Below, one piece after another: positions 16,178 through 24,217 of a DNA stretch of 29,911 nt. The stretch is from assembly GCA_023389575.1 (NCBI GenBank), contig JAEWEG010000087.1:1-29911 (forward strand), read 5' to 3'. The DNA is from Chloroflexota bacterium. GTDB taxonomy: Bacteria; Chloroflexota; Chloroflexia; Thermomicrobiales; UBA6265. Every line of letters begins with the position of its first letter. The stretch's first letter is position 1. The translations under genes and the position numbers were made by a program. Below the pieces are notes generated by a model. It saw only the letters and a list, made by a program, of their open reading frames with translations. It was not told the origin of the DNA and searched no databases.

Positions 16178-16208
16178 ATCGGGGTTTCGGCCCTCTCCGG
16201 AACCCGAT
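16178..16208 (+). terminator. Imperfect hairpin just after the PRC-barrel/YsnF gene
   Basis: GGGTTTCGG (16182-16190) pairs with CCGGAACCC (16197-16205) with one G-T wobble, and flanking ATC/GAT extend the stem past a one-base bulge. It starts 11 bases after the stop codon. No T-run follows. Confidence 0.45.
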
Positions 16209-16234
16209 GTGACAGGGGCCCTTACGGGCCGAAC

Positions 16235-16279
16235 GAAACGGCGAACGGCACCGGGTTTCGCGGTGTCGTTCGCCGTTTC
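16235..16279 (+). terminator. Long 19-bp hairpin after the PRC-barrel/YsnF gene
   Basis: The arms 16235-16253 and 16261-16279 are complementary over 19 base pairs with a single G-T wobble, around a 7-base loop. The arm begins GAAACGGCGAAC. It lies 69 bases after the stop. No U-tract follows, so it could be a factor-assisted terminator, a 3'-end stabiliser or a binding site; the long perfect stem makes chance unlikely. Confidence 0.55.
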
Positions 16280-16328
16280 CATTGGTGGGGATGGGAATGC
16301 ACCATCAGGGCCCATCATGCAACGATGG

Positions 16329-16351
16329 GCATATGCATTCTCCGCATATGC
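16329..16351. promoter_or_regulatory. Two GCATATGC palindromes upstream of the HTH gene
   Basis: The self-complementary octamer GCATATGC occurs at 16329-16336 and again at 16344-16351, 15 bases centre to centre. It stands out as AT-rich in GC-rich DNA, about 140 bases before the HTH gene start. It could be an operator for that protein; no binding data can be drawn from sequence. Confidence 0.35.
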
Positions 16352-16488
16352 GACATGGGCCGTGGTACAGGCTCCCGGCGCCCGCTATGTTCATGGTGGG
16401 TCGTTGGCTCGTATCCCTATCCCACCCGCCAATAGAACGTCATTTCCACCGGGAACGAACGCTGACCCATCCGTGAAAGGACCGATCT

Positions 16489-16902
16489 ATGCGCGGCTCG
16501 ATCCGGATGGCATCCTTCAAATGGGATCCCGAGCATGAGTCCCGCGCCAGCATCGCCAATCGTATCAAGCGCTACGTGCAGGACGAGCTCAACCGTATCG
16601 AAGATGAGCTGAAGCACCGGCGATGGCTGGCCAGGCGGCGCGCCTCGCCAACCTACGAGCGCGATCGCTCCATCTGGGAAGATCACGAGCTCCACGGCGT
16701 GGAGGTGGCCGAACTCGCCCGGCACCATGGCCTCACCCGGCAATACGTCCGCGAAGTGCTGCGCGTGGAGCGTCACCGTCGCCAGCGAGAGGATCAGCAT
16801 TGCCCGCCGGACGAGCCGAACGACCAGGCTCACCCGGCTCGCGAGCTTCCCGCCCTCCCATTCGGTTTCGAGAAGACATCAACTAGGCCATTCGATCCGT
16901 AG
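16489..16902 (+). CDS. Small helix-turn-helix protein
   Basis: 137-aa basic protein. A helix-turn-helix is visible at about residues 70-95: VEVAELARHHGLTRQYVREVLRVER has the small residue, turn glycine and recognition-helix spacing of sigma-70 region 4-like or resolvase-like HTH motifs. The N-terminal half is a charged helix (RIKRYVQDELNRIEDELKHRRW) that may form a coiled coil. The C-terminal 35 residues are Pro-rich and probably disordered. The ATG at 16489 has AAAGGA seven bases upstream. It is likely a DNA-binding regulator, possibly of its own gene or of the neighbouring stress genes; no family name can be given safely. Confidence 0.7.
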   Translation: MRGSIRMASFKWDPEHESRASIANRIKRYVQDELNRIEDELKHRRWLARRRASPTYERDRSIWEDHELHGVEVAELARHHGLTRQYVREVLRVERHRRQREDQHCPPDEPNDQAHPARELPALPFGFEKTSTRPFDP

Positions 16903-16952
16903 CACCGCGTGTCAATGGATGGCGGCCAGAAGAGACGTGAGCGCGTGGCCGG

Positions 16953-17807
16953 CTACCGGCAGACGAGCGTCGCGACTTCGCTGGTCCGCATCACCTCGGT
17001 GGTGGTGCTTCCGATGATCAGGTTGCGAATGTGGGAATGCCCATAGGCGCCCATCACAAGCAGGTCCGCGTTCACCTCGTTGACCATGCCGATGATTGCC
17101 TCGGACGCCCGACCCGAGCGAACGGTTGGGGTAATGTCGAGACCGGCCGACCGCAGGTGGCCAAGCGCGTCCTCCATGCGCTCGTTCTCCAATGCCGCTC
17201 CCTTGCCCACGAACAGCATGTGCCCCTCGATGCCCCGAAGCAGCCCGGTTTCCACCAGGAACGCGATCGCGTGACCGCTGCTCTTCCCACCGTCCCAGGC
17301 GAACACGAAGCGCTCGATCGGCTTGAACCGTCGTGGCGTCACCAGCACCGGGCGGTAGCTCGCCCTGATCACGCGCTCCAGGTTTCGTCCAAGATGGGCC
17401 TTCGCCTGGTGCGCCGTTTCACCCTGCTTGCCAACCACCACCATGCTGGCGTTGGCCTCGTGGTCGGGCAGATGGTCGACAAGCTCGCCCTGGAGCAGCC
17501 GCTGGTGGACCCTGGCCACGCCGGCCTCCCGCAGGCGCATGGCCGCGTCGTCCAGCAACAGTCGCCCGGCCTGCGTGGCGAGCCGGTTCCACTGCTCGTC
17601 GATCTCGGTGATTTCCTGGAGCAGGGTGTCCCCGCTGTCGACGCCAAGCCAGCCGCTGTGGTTGCTGTACGCCGACGGGTCGGTATGGCGGGCGATGACG
17701 TGCAGCACTTCCACGGTATCGTCACCGGTCCGCCCGGCGCCCCAGGCGGCGTGATCGCAAACGCTCCCGGCGAAGTCGGATTGGTCGATACAGGCAAGAA
17801 TGGTCAT
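16953..17807 (-). CDS. Tandem universal stress protein (two Usp domains)
   Basis: 284-aa cytoplasmic protein with two Usp domains. The first starts MTILACIDQSDFAGSVCDHA and ends in VVVGKQGETAHQAKAHLG...RPVLVTPR; the second starts RFVFAWDGGKSSGHA and ends LLVMGAYGHSHIRNLIIGSTT then VATLVCR. The second domain keeps the ATP-binding pattern GxxGxxxxxxxxxGST. The first has VGKQGE with a weaker tail. The ATG at 17807 has AGGGAG six bases upstream. It follows the SulP transporter stop by 13 bases, so both are surely co-transcribed; it may sense nucleotides or stress and act on the transporter, which is inference. Confidence 0.9.
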   Translation of the reverse strand: MTILACIDQSDFAGSVCDHAAWGAGRTGDDTVEVLHVIARHTDPSAYSNHSGWLGVDSGDTLLQEITEIDEQWNRLATQAGRLLLDDAAMRLREAGVARVHQRLLQGELVDHLPDHEANASMVVVGKQGETAHQAKAHLGRNLERVIRASYRPVLVTPRRFKPIERFVFAWDGGKSSGHAIAFLVETGLLRGIEGHMLFVGKGAALENERMEDALGHLRSAGLDITPTVRSGRASEAIIGMVNEVNADLLVMGAYGHSHIRNLIIGSTTTEVMRTSEVATLVCR

Positions 17808-17820
17808 CGTCGACTCCCTG

Positions 17821-19320
17821 CTAGTGGCCCGGAACGTAGTCCACGGCGTCGATCTTGTCATGGGTCGCCAGCTTGTCCACCATTGTAGAACTTGCGTCAT
17901 CCAGGCCCACCAGGTCCACGCCGGTGGCGTCTCGCCGGAACTTGAGCACCACCTTGTCGAGAGCGGCGATGGCCGAAATGTCCCAGAAGTGGGCGTGGGT
18001 CACGTCGATCTTCACCTGGTCCAATGCCTCATCGAAGTTGAACGACTCGATGAACTGGTCCGCCGTGGCGAAGAAGACCTGGCCGTTCACGGTGTAGGTC
18101 CGGGTGCGCCCATCGCTGGAAATGATCGATTGCACGCTGAAGATCTGGCCGATCTTCCAGGCGAAGAAGATGCCGCTGAGCAGCACGCCGACGAAGACCC
18201 CGTAGGCCAGGTTATGCGTGGCGACCACCACCGCGACCGTCGAGAGCATGACGACGCTCGACGTGCGCGGGTGAACGCGCAGGTTGGCGATCGATCGCCA
18301 GTTGAAGGTGCCAACCGAGACCATGAACATCACGGCCACGAGGGCGGCCATGGGAATCCGGCCCGCCAGGTCACCGAGTCCCACCGCGAGCACCAGCAGC
18401 ATGATGCCGGCCGTCAGCGTGGAAAGCCGGCCACGGCCGCCGGACTTCATGTTGATGACCGATTGGCCAATCATGGCGCAGCCGGCCATGCCGCCGAGGA
18501 ACCCGGTCGCGACATTGGCGATGCCCTGGCCAGTGGCCTCCCGGTTTTTGTCGCTTTTGGTATCGGTGACGTCGTCGATCATCACGGCCGTCATCATCGA
18601 TTCCAGCAGGCCAACCACCGCCAGCGGAATGGCGTACGGCAGGATGATCCCCAGCGTCTCGAGGTTAAAGGGGACATCCGGAATCAGGAAGGTTGGCAGC
18701 GAGTCGGGAAGGTCTCCCATGTCCCCCACGGTGCGAACATCGAGATCGAAGATGATGGCCGCGGCCGTCAGCAAGGCGACGGCGATCAGCGGCGATGGTA
18801 TCGCGGTGGTTATCCGCGGGAACCCGTAGAGGATAACCAGGCCAACCGCCACCAGGACGTAGGTGACGAAGGTCACATTGGTGAGTTCCGGCAACTGGGC
18901 CATGAAGATCAGGATGGCGAGGGCGTTGACGAACCCCGTCATCACGGAATTGGAAACGAACCGCATTGCCCTGGGAAGCTTCGCCAGCCCGGCCACGATC
19001 TGGATAAGGCCGGTGAGGATCGTGGTGGCGAACAGGTACTGCAGCCCGTGATCCTTCACCAGGTCCACCATCAGCAGCGCCATCGCCCCGGCGGCGGCGG
19101 AAATCATGGCTGTCCGCCCGCCGGTGAAGGCGATGATGACGGCGATTGAGAACGAGGCGTACAGTCCTACCTTGGGATCGACGCCCGCGATGATCGAGAA
19201 CGCCGTCGCCTCCGGAATCAGGGCAAGCGTGACGACGAGACCGGAGAGAATGTCCCCGCGGACGTTTCCGAGCCATTCGGCGCGCCAGCGTTCAGGATGG
19301 AAGGTAGGCATGGCAAGCAT
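17821..19320 (-). CDS. SulP/SLC26-family inorganic anion transporter with STAS domain
   Basis: 499-aa membrane transporter. It opens with the cytosolic RAEWLGNVRGDILSGLVVTLALIPEATAFSIIAG, the hallmark SulP entry with the first membrane segment, and continues with about a dozen to fourteen hydrophobic segments. The ATGFLGGMAGCAMIGQSVINMKSGGRGRLST stretch is the conserved second-half motif. A C-terminal STAS domain (about residues 400-499, with VKIDVTHAHFWDISAIAALDK) lies in the cytosol. Family members carry sulfate, bicarbonate, chloride or other anions; this subgroup often resembles bicarbonate or sulfate transporters. The start is ATG at 19320 with a loose GGAG upstream; an ATG at 19311 is also possible. 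Confidence 0.92.
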   Translation of the reverse strand: MLAMPTFHPERWRAEWLGNVRGDILSGLVVTLALIPEATAFSIIAGVDPKVGLYASFSIAVIIAFTGGRTAMISAAAGAMALLMVDLVKDHGLQYLFATTILTGLIQIVAGLAKLPRAMRFVSNSVMTGFVNALAILIFMAQLPELTNVTFVTYVLVAVGLVILYGFPRITTAIPSPLIAVALLTAAAIIFDLDVRTVGDMGDLPDSLPTFLIPDVPFNLETLGIILPYAIPLAVVGLLESMMTAVMIDDVTDTKSDKNREATGQGIANVATGFLGGMAGCAMIGQSVINMKSGGRGRLSTLTAGIMLLVLAVGLGDLAGRIPMAALVAVMFMVSVGTFNWRSIANLRVHPRTSSVVMLSTVAVVVATHNLAYGVFVGVLLSGIFFAWKIGQIFSVQSIISSDGRTRTYTVNGQVFFATADQFIESFNFDEALDQVKIDVTHAHFWDISAIAALDKVVLKFRRDATGVDLVGLDDASSTMVDKLATHDKIDAVDYVPGH

Positions 19321-19551
19321 GAGCAGGATATCTCCAGGGCGGCTATCCGCCCGGTGCGTGGTGATCAGGTTCGGGTGGTTTCAGGTGGTCATGCCGGTGG
19401 GCGCGTTGTCCGGCCAGGCACACGACATGGCTGACCGGCGCATACTGGTCGGTCTTCACCGGTTCCAGGTTCCATTAACCTCCGGGATTGGGATTGACGG
19501 TGGGCGAACCATGACTCGCGGGGCAGCCTTCCCCGCGTTGACGCGCTAAGT

Positions 19552-19562
19552 AGTACTGTACT
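19552..19562. repeat. 11-bp palindrome upstream of the SulP operon
   Basis: AGTAC-T-GTACT is a perfect palindrome in the 276-base gap that holds the promoter of the SulP/Usp operon. It is short and may be chance, but it lies in the most AT-rich part of that gap. Confidence 0.25.
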
Positions 19563-19596
19563 TCCGAAAAAAGGGAAAGGGTCGCCGGTAAACCAT

Positions 19597-20547
19597 TCAG
19601 AGAAGCCGCGCCCACGAGAGATAGTCCCTGGTGTCACCGACCAGCCGTTCAATGCGCTCGGCGCGGTCGGTCGGCGTCATGGTGGCTCGACGGAGACCAA
19701 ACAGCGCGAGCCGAAGGTAGAACCACAGGATCCTCGCCTCACCGGTTGCATCATCCAGGAGCGGCGCGACCTTACGATACCCCGCCAGCGCGAACGGAAC
19801 CGCCGATAGCGGCATGGCGGAAAAGTCGCTCGCCGGATCGGCCCACCCCGCGCCTCCCCAGTCCACCAGCGCGGCATACCTCCGGGGTTGCCGTGGGCCA
19901 ACCATCACGTTCGCCGCGTTCACATCGCCGTGACAGAAGGTCGGCGCTCCGAGCTTCATCACTTGCGTCGCCAATGGCTCCAAGAGATCGCGCAACCAGC
20001 GCGACGTGGTGGGGTCCAGCCCACCAAATCTCTCGATCTCGTCGACCCACGGCCTGGGATCGTTTTCCGGCGCCTGCGGAAAGGAGGGCAGGTGACGGAC
20101 AGGACCCTCCGCCTGGACTCCGGTATGAAGCGTGGCAAGGTCGGCGCCAACGTCCCGCCAGATACGCTGCACGATCTCCGGCGGTGACGGCATCCGGGAG
20201 AGCGACTCACCGTGGATACGTTCGTAGACCAGGTATGGGACCGGCAGGAGATCGAGCGAATCGTCAAAGGCGATGGGTCGTGGCACACGCACGCCGGCAT
20301 CATGGGCGGTCGACACCGCCGCCGCCTCGATGGCCATGGACGCGATCGGGGCGGGAACGTCATGCGGAACCTTCAGCACGAACAGGTCCCCAAGTGGGTA
20401 GACCCAACTGCCTCCCCCTGTCCATGGCGAGGAGGGAAGAACGCTCACCCCGGGGAGGTGTCGATCGATAATGGCCGACAGCGCCTCCACGGATACCGGC
20501 GTGTGGCGCGGAGACGTCACACTAGGCTGGGCTCCTTCTTCACGCAT
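19597..20547 (-). CDS. APH-fold phosphotransferase (second copy type)
   Basis: 316-aa kinase of the aminoglycoside/macrolide/homoserine phosphotransferase fold. The catalytic loop CHGDVNAANVM has H206, D208 and N213; the DFG-equivalent is ALVDWGGAGWADPASD with D229. An early FVLKVP (K59) is the ATP lysine. Length and spacing suit the family. It is only distantly similar to the kinase at 3667. The ATG at 20547 lacks a good ribosome site; a GTG at 20520 with AAGGAG 11 bases upstream is an alternative start. It follows the ABC-2 permease gene by 30 bases on the same strand. Substrate is unknown; antibiotic modification and a metabolic role are both possible. Confidence 0.82.
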   Translation of the reverse strand: MREEGAQPSVTSPRHTPVSVEALSAIIDRHLPGVSVLPSSPWTGGGSWVYPLGDLFVLKVPHDVPAPIASMAIEAAAVSTAHDAGVRVPRPIAFDDSLDLLPVPYLVYERIHGESLSRMPSPPEIVQRIWRDVGADLATLHTGVQAEGPVRHLPSFPQAPENDPRPWVDEIERFGGLDPTTSRWLRDLLEPLATQVMKLGAPTFCHGDVNAANVMVGPRQPRRYAALVDWGGAGWADPASDFSAMPLSAVPFALAGYRKVAPLLDDATGEARILWFYLRLALFGLRRATMTPTDRAERIERLVGDTRDYLSWARLL

Positions 20548-20577
20548 GAGAACGGCCTGGTCCCGGACGGATCGGCG

Positions 20578-21486
20578 TCATGCGTCGTCGCGGGGGCTGT
20601 AGCGCCAGCGGAGGATCAGGATGCCGACCGCGACCAGCGAGAACAGGTAACCGAGATACACCTGAAGCGAGAGGTCGGCCCGCGCGATGGCGCTCCCGGT
20701 CACGTTGTCGTCGATGATGTGGTCGTACACGCCCTCGAAGGTGTCCAGGACGCTGATCAGGATCAGGTACCGGCTCCAGTCCTGGCCCTCCAGCAGTTCC
20801 AGTCCCAGGTTGGCGATGCCGGTGGTGACCATGAACCCAATGAAGATGACGGTGACCGCCACGCCCTTCCGGTCGGTGAACGAGGAGATGACCAGCCCGA
20901 TCGTGCCCAGCACCAGCGCGATCAACGCGCCGGCGAACGCCACCCGGCCAAGGTCGCCGATGTTGTCCCGCATCGCCCGCCAGGGCGAATCGCTGGTCAG
21001 TTGCCGCCCCAGCCAGAGGACCACCACCGGAACCAGCGACAGCGTCATGGTGAGCAGCATCATGGCGATGACCTTGGCCGCCACGTAGTCGAAGCGGGTG
21101 ATGGCGCGCGAAAAGTAGAGCGGCAGCGTGCGTTCGCGCCGGTCCACGCACAGCATCTCCGGGGCGGTGGCGGCGACGAAGATGCCGACGATGACGAAGA
21201 TGGACGCCAGGTAATCGGAGTAGCTGGCGTATCCCGAATCGGGCACGATGGCGTTGATGCCGATCATGACCACCAGGGGAATGACGGCGGCGACGTACAG
21301 CATGAACGGCAGGACCTTTGCCGTCCACGCCTTGCGAATACCCATCGCCCGCTTGATCGAGTATCCGATCAGCGAGCGGAACGCCTGCCTCCGGCCGAGG
21401 CGTTCGCCCGTGTAGTGGACGTAGCCGCGATCGAACACCTCCCCGTAGGGGGTGCTGGGCGGAACTTCCGGTGTATCAACAGACAT
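20578..21486 (-). CDS. ABC-2 type transporter permease subunit
   Basis: 302-aa membrane protein with about six hydrophobic segments. The N-terminal cytosolic part includes the basic IGYSIKRAMGIRKAWTAK, then PFMLYVAAVIPLVVMIGI. The motif LCVDRRERTLPLYFSRAITRFDYVAAK is typical of ABC-2 permeases (cytosolic loop linking to the ATPase). The ATG at 21486 has GAGAGG six bases upstream. No ATPase gene lies beside it on either side in this window, so it must partner with one elsewhere. Export or membrane-remodelling substrates cannot be inferred. Its neighbour is the APH-fold kinase. Confidence 0.85.
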   Translation of the reverse strand: MSVDTPEVPPSTPYGEVFDRGYVHYTGERLGRRQAFRSLIGYSIKRAMGIRKAWTAKVLPFMLYVAAVIPLVVMIGINAIVPDSGYASYSDYLASIFVIVGIFVAATAPEMLCVDRRERTLPLYFSRAITRFDYVAAKVIAMMLLTMTLSLVPVVVLWLGRQLTSDSPWRAMRDNIGDLGRVAFAGALIALVLGTIGLVISSFTDRKGVAVTVIFIGFMVTTGIANLGLELLEGQDWSRYLILISVLDTFEGVYDHIIDDNVTGSAIARADLSLQVYLGYLFSLVAVGILILRWRYSPRDDA

Positions 21487-21602
21487 CGCCCACCTCTCAC
21501 GCGACCCACGCGCATCAATGAATGCAGGAGCACAGTATAGGGACTGCTCGCACCATAAACGCGCCATGGGTGGCGGCGGGTTTCACCCCGCGCGCCATCA
21601 CC

Positions 21603-22835
21603 TCAACGACCCGCCAGCCGGTCAGTCAGGAAGTCGTGCGCGGCTTCAATCGCGCTGGCGTCGCCGAAGCTGCCGGCCTTGGTGGCCACCAGCAACGGTG
21701 GAACGGTGGGGGATTCGACGATGCCCCATGGCATGGCCGGGCGCACCTCTCCACATAGATGGAAGAGAGTCGCGTCGAGGCCGGAGAGAATGTTGGCCGC
21801 GACATCGCCACCACTGATGATGAGTCCCGCCAGCCGGGTGCGCGCGGCCGTCTGGGCCACGATGCCCGCCAGGCGCGCGGCCACGAACGAGGCTCCGCGG
21901 GGCGAACGGTCCATCCCGGCCGTCGTCAGGATCGCGGAGCGCCCACTGGCGACGTGCCGGGCGAGTTCGCTGGCGGCGGAGTCTTCGTGTGCGACGTCCC
22001 CTTCCAGCATCGCCTGGACGGGGCGCACCACCGGATAGCCGGCCCGTCGCAGGTGGTCGACCTGGGCGAGGGTCGCTGGATGCGTGCTGCCGGCGACGAT
22101 CAGCACCGGGCCCTCTTCGATTGCCGGGCGATTTCCTGCGTGCGGCGATGGCGTCAACGGCAGGGCGCGGGCGCATTGCCGGGCGAACCCGGCCGACCCG
22201 CAAAGCACGCGAATCGGGCTCTCGGCCACCGCGCTGGCGATCGTGAACAGGTCGGCATCGGTTTCGGCGTCCACCACCATGATGCCTTCACCGGCTGCCG
22301 ACAGAAAGCGCTCGATCGCGCCGGTTCCATCGCGAACCGTCTCGAGCCTCAGGTGGCGCACCGCCCTGCCAGGCTGGCGGCTGAACCGCTCGATCAGGTC
22401 GATCCCGCCGCCCGGCGTTCCGCCAGAATCCCGCTCCAGCCGGGGATCGCCCACGTACTGGCGGCCATCGACCGTGGTGCGGCCCTGCGATGGCAACGCG
22501 GGGGCAACGAGGGCGGTCGTTTCACCCAGGGCGTCCATCACGGCGATGAGTTCCTCGCCAGGGTGCCCGCGCAGGGCGGAGTCGACCTTCTTGTACACCC
22601 AGCGCGGGAACGTGGATTCGCCCGCGCCGCGTAGCTCCGCGATGACCCGCTGGTGAGCGAGCATGGCCGCCTCCACGTCGCCATCGCGGGATTCGGTGGA
22701 GCGCATCAGCACGTCGATATCCGGAGGCCCCGCCGGACCGAACACCACCGCGCCGCGCAGGCCGTGGATGGCGAATGCCACGCCGGAATCCGCCGCGCCG
22801 GTCAGGTCGTCGGCGATAACCACGATCTGGTTCAC
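21603..22835 (-). CDS. Four-carbon acid sugar kinase family (D-threonate/D-erythronate kinase type)
   Basis: 410-aa sugar-acid kinase of the DUF1537/DtnK-OtnK family, which phosphorylates D-threonate or D-erythronate (ATP to sugar acid 4-phosphate). The N-terminal motif IVVIADDLTGAADSGVAFA holds the acidic substrate site. The C-terminal nucleotide-binding domain has IISGGDVAANILSGLDATLF followed by GEVRPAMPWG. Both are standard for the family. The GTG at 22835 begins 21 bases after the PdxA2 gene; its ribosome site is weak, so translational coupling is likely. With PdxA2 upstream it forms the two enzymes that convert the acid sugar to DHAP and CO2. Exact substrate specificity (threonate or erythronate) is not readable. 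Confidence 0.9.
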   Translation of the reverse strand: MNQIVVIADDLTGAADSGVAFAIHGLRGAVVFGPAGPPDIDVLMRSTESRDGDVEAAMLAHQRVIAELRGAGESTFPRWVYKKVDSALRGHPGEELIAVMDALGETTALVAPALPSQGRTTVDGRQYVGDPRLERDSGGTPGGGIDLIERFSRQPGRAVRHLRLETVRDGTGAIERFLSAAGEGIMVVDAETDADLFTIASAVAESPIRVLCGSAGFARQCARALPLTPSPHAGNRPAIEEGPVLIVAGSTHPATLAQVDHLRRAGYPVVRPVQAMLEGDVAHEDSAASELARHVASGRSAILTTAGMDRSPRGASFVAARLAGIVAQTAARTRLAGLIISGGDVAANILSGLDATLFHLCGEVRPAMPWGIVESPTVPPLLVATKAGSFGDASAIEAAHDFLTDRLAGR

Positions 22836-22856
22836 GACGCGACCAATATGAAGCGG

Positions 22857-23882
22857 CTACGCGCCACCGCCCGCTCGCTTTCGGGCCTGTCCCAGTTGAA
22901 TCGCCACATCGATGGCGGCCAGCATGCTCTGCTCGCTGGCCTTGCCGGTTCCGGCGATATCGAAGGCCGTACCGTGATCGACCGAGGTGCGGAGAATCGG
23001 CAGGCCAATGCTGACGTTCACGCCCGAGTCGAACGCGAGCAGCTTCATGGGAATATGTCCCTGGTCGTGATACATGGCCACGACGATGTCCCATTCACCC
23101 TTGCTGGCGCGGAGGAAGACCGTATCGGGCGGCTGGGGATCGCTGACATCGAGCCCGCGTGCCCGAGCCCGTTCGATGGCCGGAACGATCTCGCGATCTT
23201 CCTGGTCGCCGAACAGCCCGCCTTCGCTGGCATGTGGGTTCAGGCCGGCCACCGCGATCCGCGGCTGGTCGATGCCGAGCGCCAGGCAGCTCTCGTGGGC
23301 GATGTCGATCACTTCCTCGACTCGCCTGGCCGTCACCCGCTGGATCGCCTCGGTCAGCGCCACATGCGTGCTAACATGAACGACCCGCAGGTTCGGCCCC
23401 ACCAGCAGCATGCTGACGCGATCGGCCCCGGTGCGCTCGGCCAGCAACTCGGTATGGCCCGGAAAGGTGTGGCCGGCCAGGTGCATGGCCGCCTTGTTGA
23501 GCGGCGCGGTGACCACGGCGTCGACCGTTCCGGCCGTGGCGAGGTCGCAGGCGAGGAACACGCACTCCACCGCCGCCCGTCCGGCTTCGGCGGTGACTTT
23601 CCCAATCGCGTACCCGTCGGGTGGAGCCTGCTGGAGATCGAGCATGGTGACCACGCCAGGCCGGTATTGACCGACGCCGGGCTGGTCCACGACGTCGTAG
23701 GCGAGGTCTTCCGCGCCAACCCAGGTGGCGGCGCGTTCGAGCGTGCGCCGGTCGCCGATCACCAGGGTCCGCGCGCGTTCGTGGACGTCGGCGCGCAGGA
23801 GCGCCTTGAGGATGACTTCCGGACCGATGCCGGCCGGATCGCCCATCGTGATCGCCAGGATCGGCCGGTATGCGTCTGTCAT
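22857..23882 (-). CDS. PdxA2-type 4-phospho-D-threonate/erythronate dehydrogenase
   Basis: 341-aa NAD-dependent dehydrogenase/decarboxylase of the PdxA family. It starts PILAITMGDPAGIGPEVILKAL, with conserved TAPLNKAAMHLAGHTFPGHTELLAERT (metal and substrate His), GLNPHASEGGLFGDQE and AMYHDQGHIPMKLLAF (further His). Paired with DtnK-type kinase it is almost certainly PdxA2 (sugar-acid degradation) rather than the vitamin B6 enzyme PdxA: oxidation of 4-phospho-D-threonate and loss of CO2 gives DHAP. The ATG at 23882 has AAGGA ten bases upstream and is preferred over a GTG at 23909. It precedes the kinase gene by 21 bases. No dedicated transporter is adjacent. Confidence 0.92.
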   Translation of the reverse strand: MTDAYRPILAITMGDPAGIGPEVILKALLRADVHERARTLVIGDRRTLERAATWVGAEDLAYDVVDQPGVGQYRPGVVTMLDLQQAPPDGYAIGKVTAEAGRAAVECVFLACDLATAGTVDAVVTAPLNKAAMHLAGHTFPGHTELLAERTGADRVSMLLVGPNLRVVHVSTHVALTEAIQRVTARRVEEVIDIAHESCLALGIDQPRIAVAGLNPHASEGGLFGDQEDREIVPAIERARARGLDVSDPQPPDTVFLRASKGEWDIVVAMYHDQGHIPMKLLAFDSGVNVSIGLPILRTSVDHGTAFDIAGTGKASEQSMLAAIDVAIQLGQARKRAGGGA

Positions 23883-24217
23883 GGTGAACAGGTCCTTGCT
23901 GGTGGGCACGTTCGAGCGAGCAATCGCCGGCTCGAACCATCGGTACAGGTCTCGGCGGCACGTTGCTGTGAGTGTATGTCAGCCACAACGGCTGTCAACG
24001 AGAAGAATCGCGATCCGCAGCCTGCCCGCCACGGGTGGCACGGCGGCTCGCCAGCCAGACACCAGGAGATCCTCGCCGACCCGGCGGCACTCCTGACCGA
24101 CCACACATCGCCTGACTCACGGGACGCCGCCAGCCTCCAGCAGCGCCTCGCCCGGATCAAGGACGACCGGGCGAGCAGGGCTGATTAGCCAGGAGGCTGG
24201 TATTGGGAACGACGACG
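23883..24217. other. Spacer upstream of the threonate operon with a doubtful small gene
   Basis: This 335-base stretch lies between the XRE regulator (stop at 24218) and PdxA2. It should hold the PdxA2 operon promoter, but I do not see a clear one. A possible 70-aa + strand reading frame at 23976-24188 is listed separately. Confidence 0.5.
23976..24188 (+). CDS. Possible small hypothetical protein (70 aa)
   Basis: The frame from the ATG at 23976 runs 70 codons to 24188. The end of it (LASLQQRL-like AASLQQRLARIKDDRA) looks helical and the composition is less Arg/Pro-rich than typical antisense frames. It is the only reading in this gap that looks protein-like. There is no clear ribosome site (CTGTGAGTGT upstream). 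It is opposite to its flanking genes. Only weakly supported. Confidence 0.25.
   Translation: MSATTAVNEKNRDPQPARHGWHGGSPARHQEILADPAALLTDHTSPDSRDAASLQQRLARIKDDRASRAD

Larger units (their letters stand above)
16167..16488. other. Gene-free spacer with hairpins and palindromes
   Basis: This 322-base gap between the PRC-barrel/YsnF gene and the HTH gene contains two terminator-like hairpins (16178-16208 and 16235-16279) and, further on, two GCATATGC palindromes (16329-16351), all listed separately. I see no supported gene in it. Confidence 0.6.

Noticed and set aside
16209..16488. + strand frames between the YsnF and HTH genes
   Set aside because: They run through hairpins and palindromes, have no ribosome site and no family-like sequence.
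20212..21540. Long + strand frame opposite the ABC-2 permease
   Set aside because: Composition typical of antisense frames (His, Asp, Arg, Gln rich) and no family motif; the - strand has a real membrane protein with a ribosome site.
22653..23975. Long + strand frame opposite the sugar-acid kinase and PdxA2 genes
   Set aside because: Antisense to two clear enzymes, low-complexity His/Arg/Asp-rich product. Only its last 70 codons, outside those genes, were kept as a doubtful small gene.
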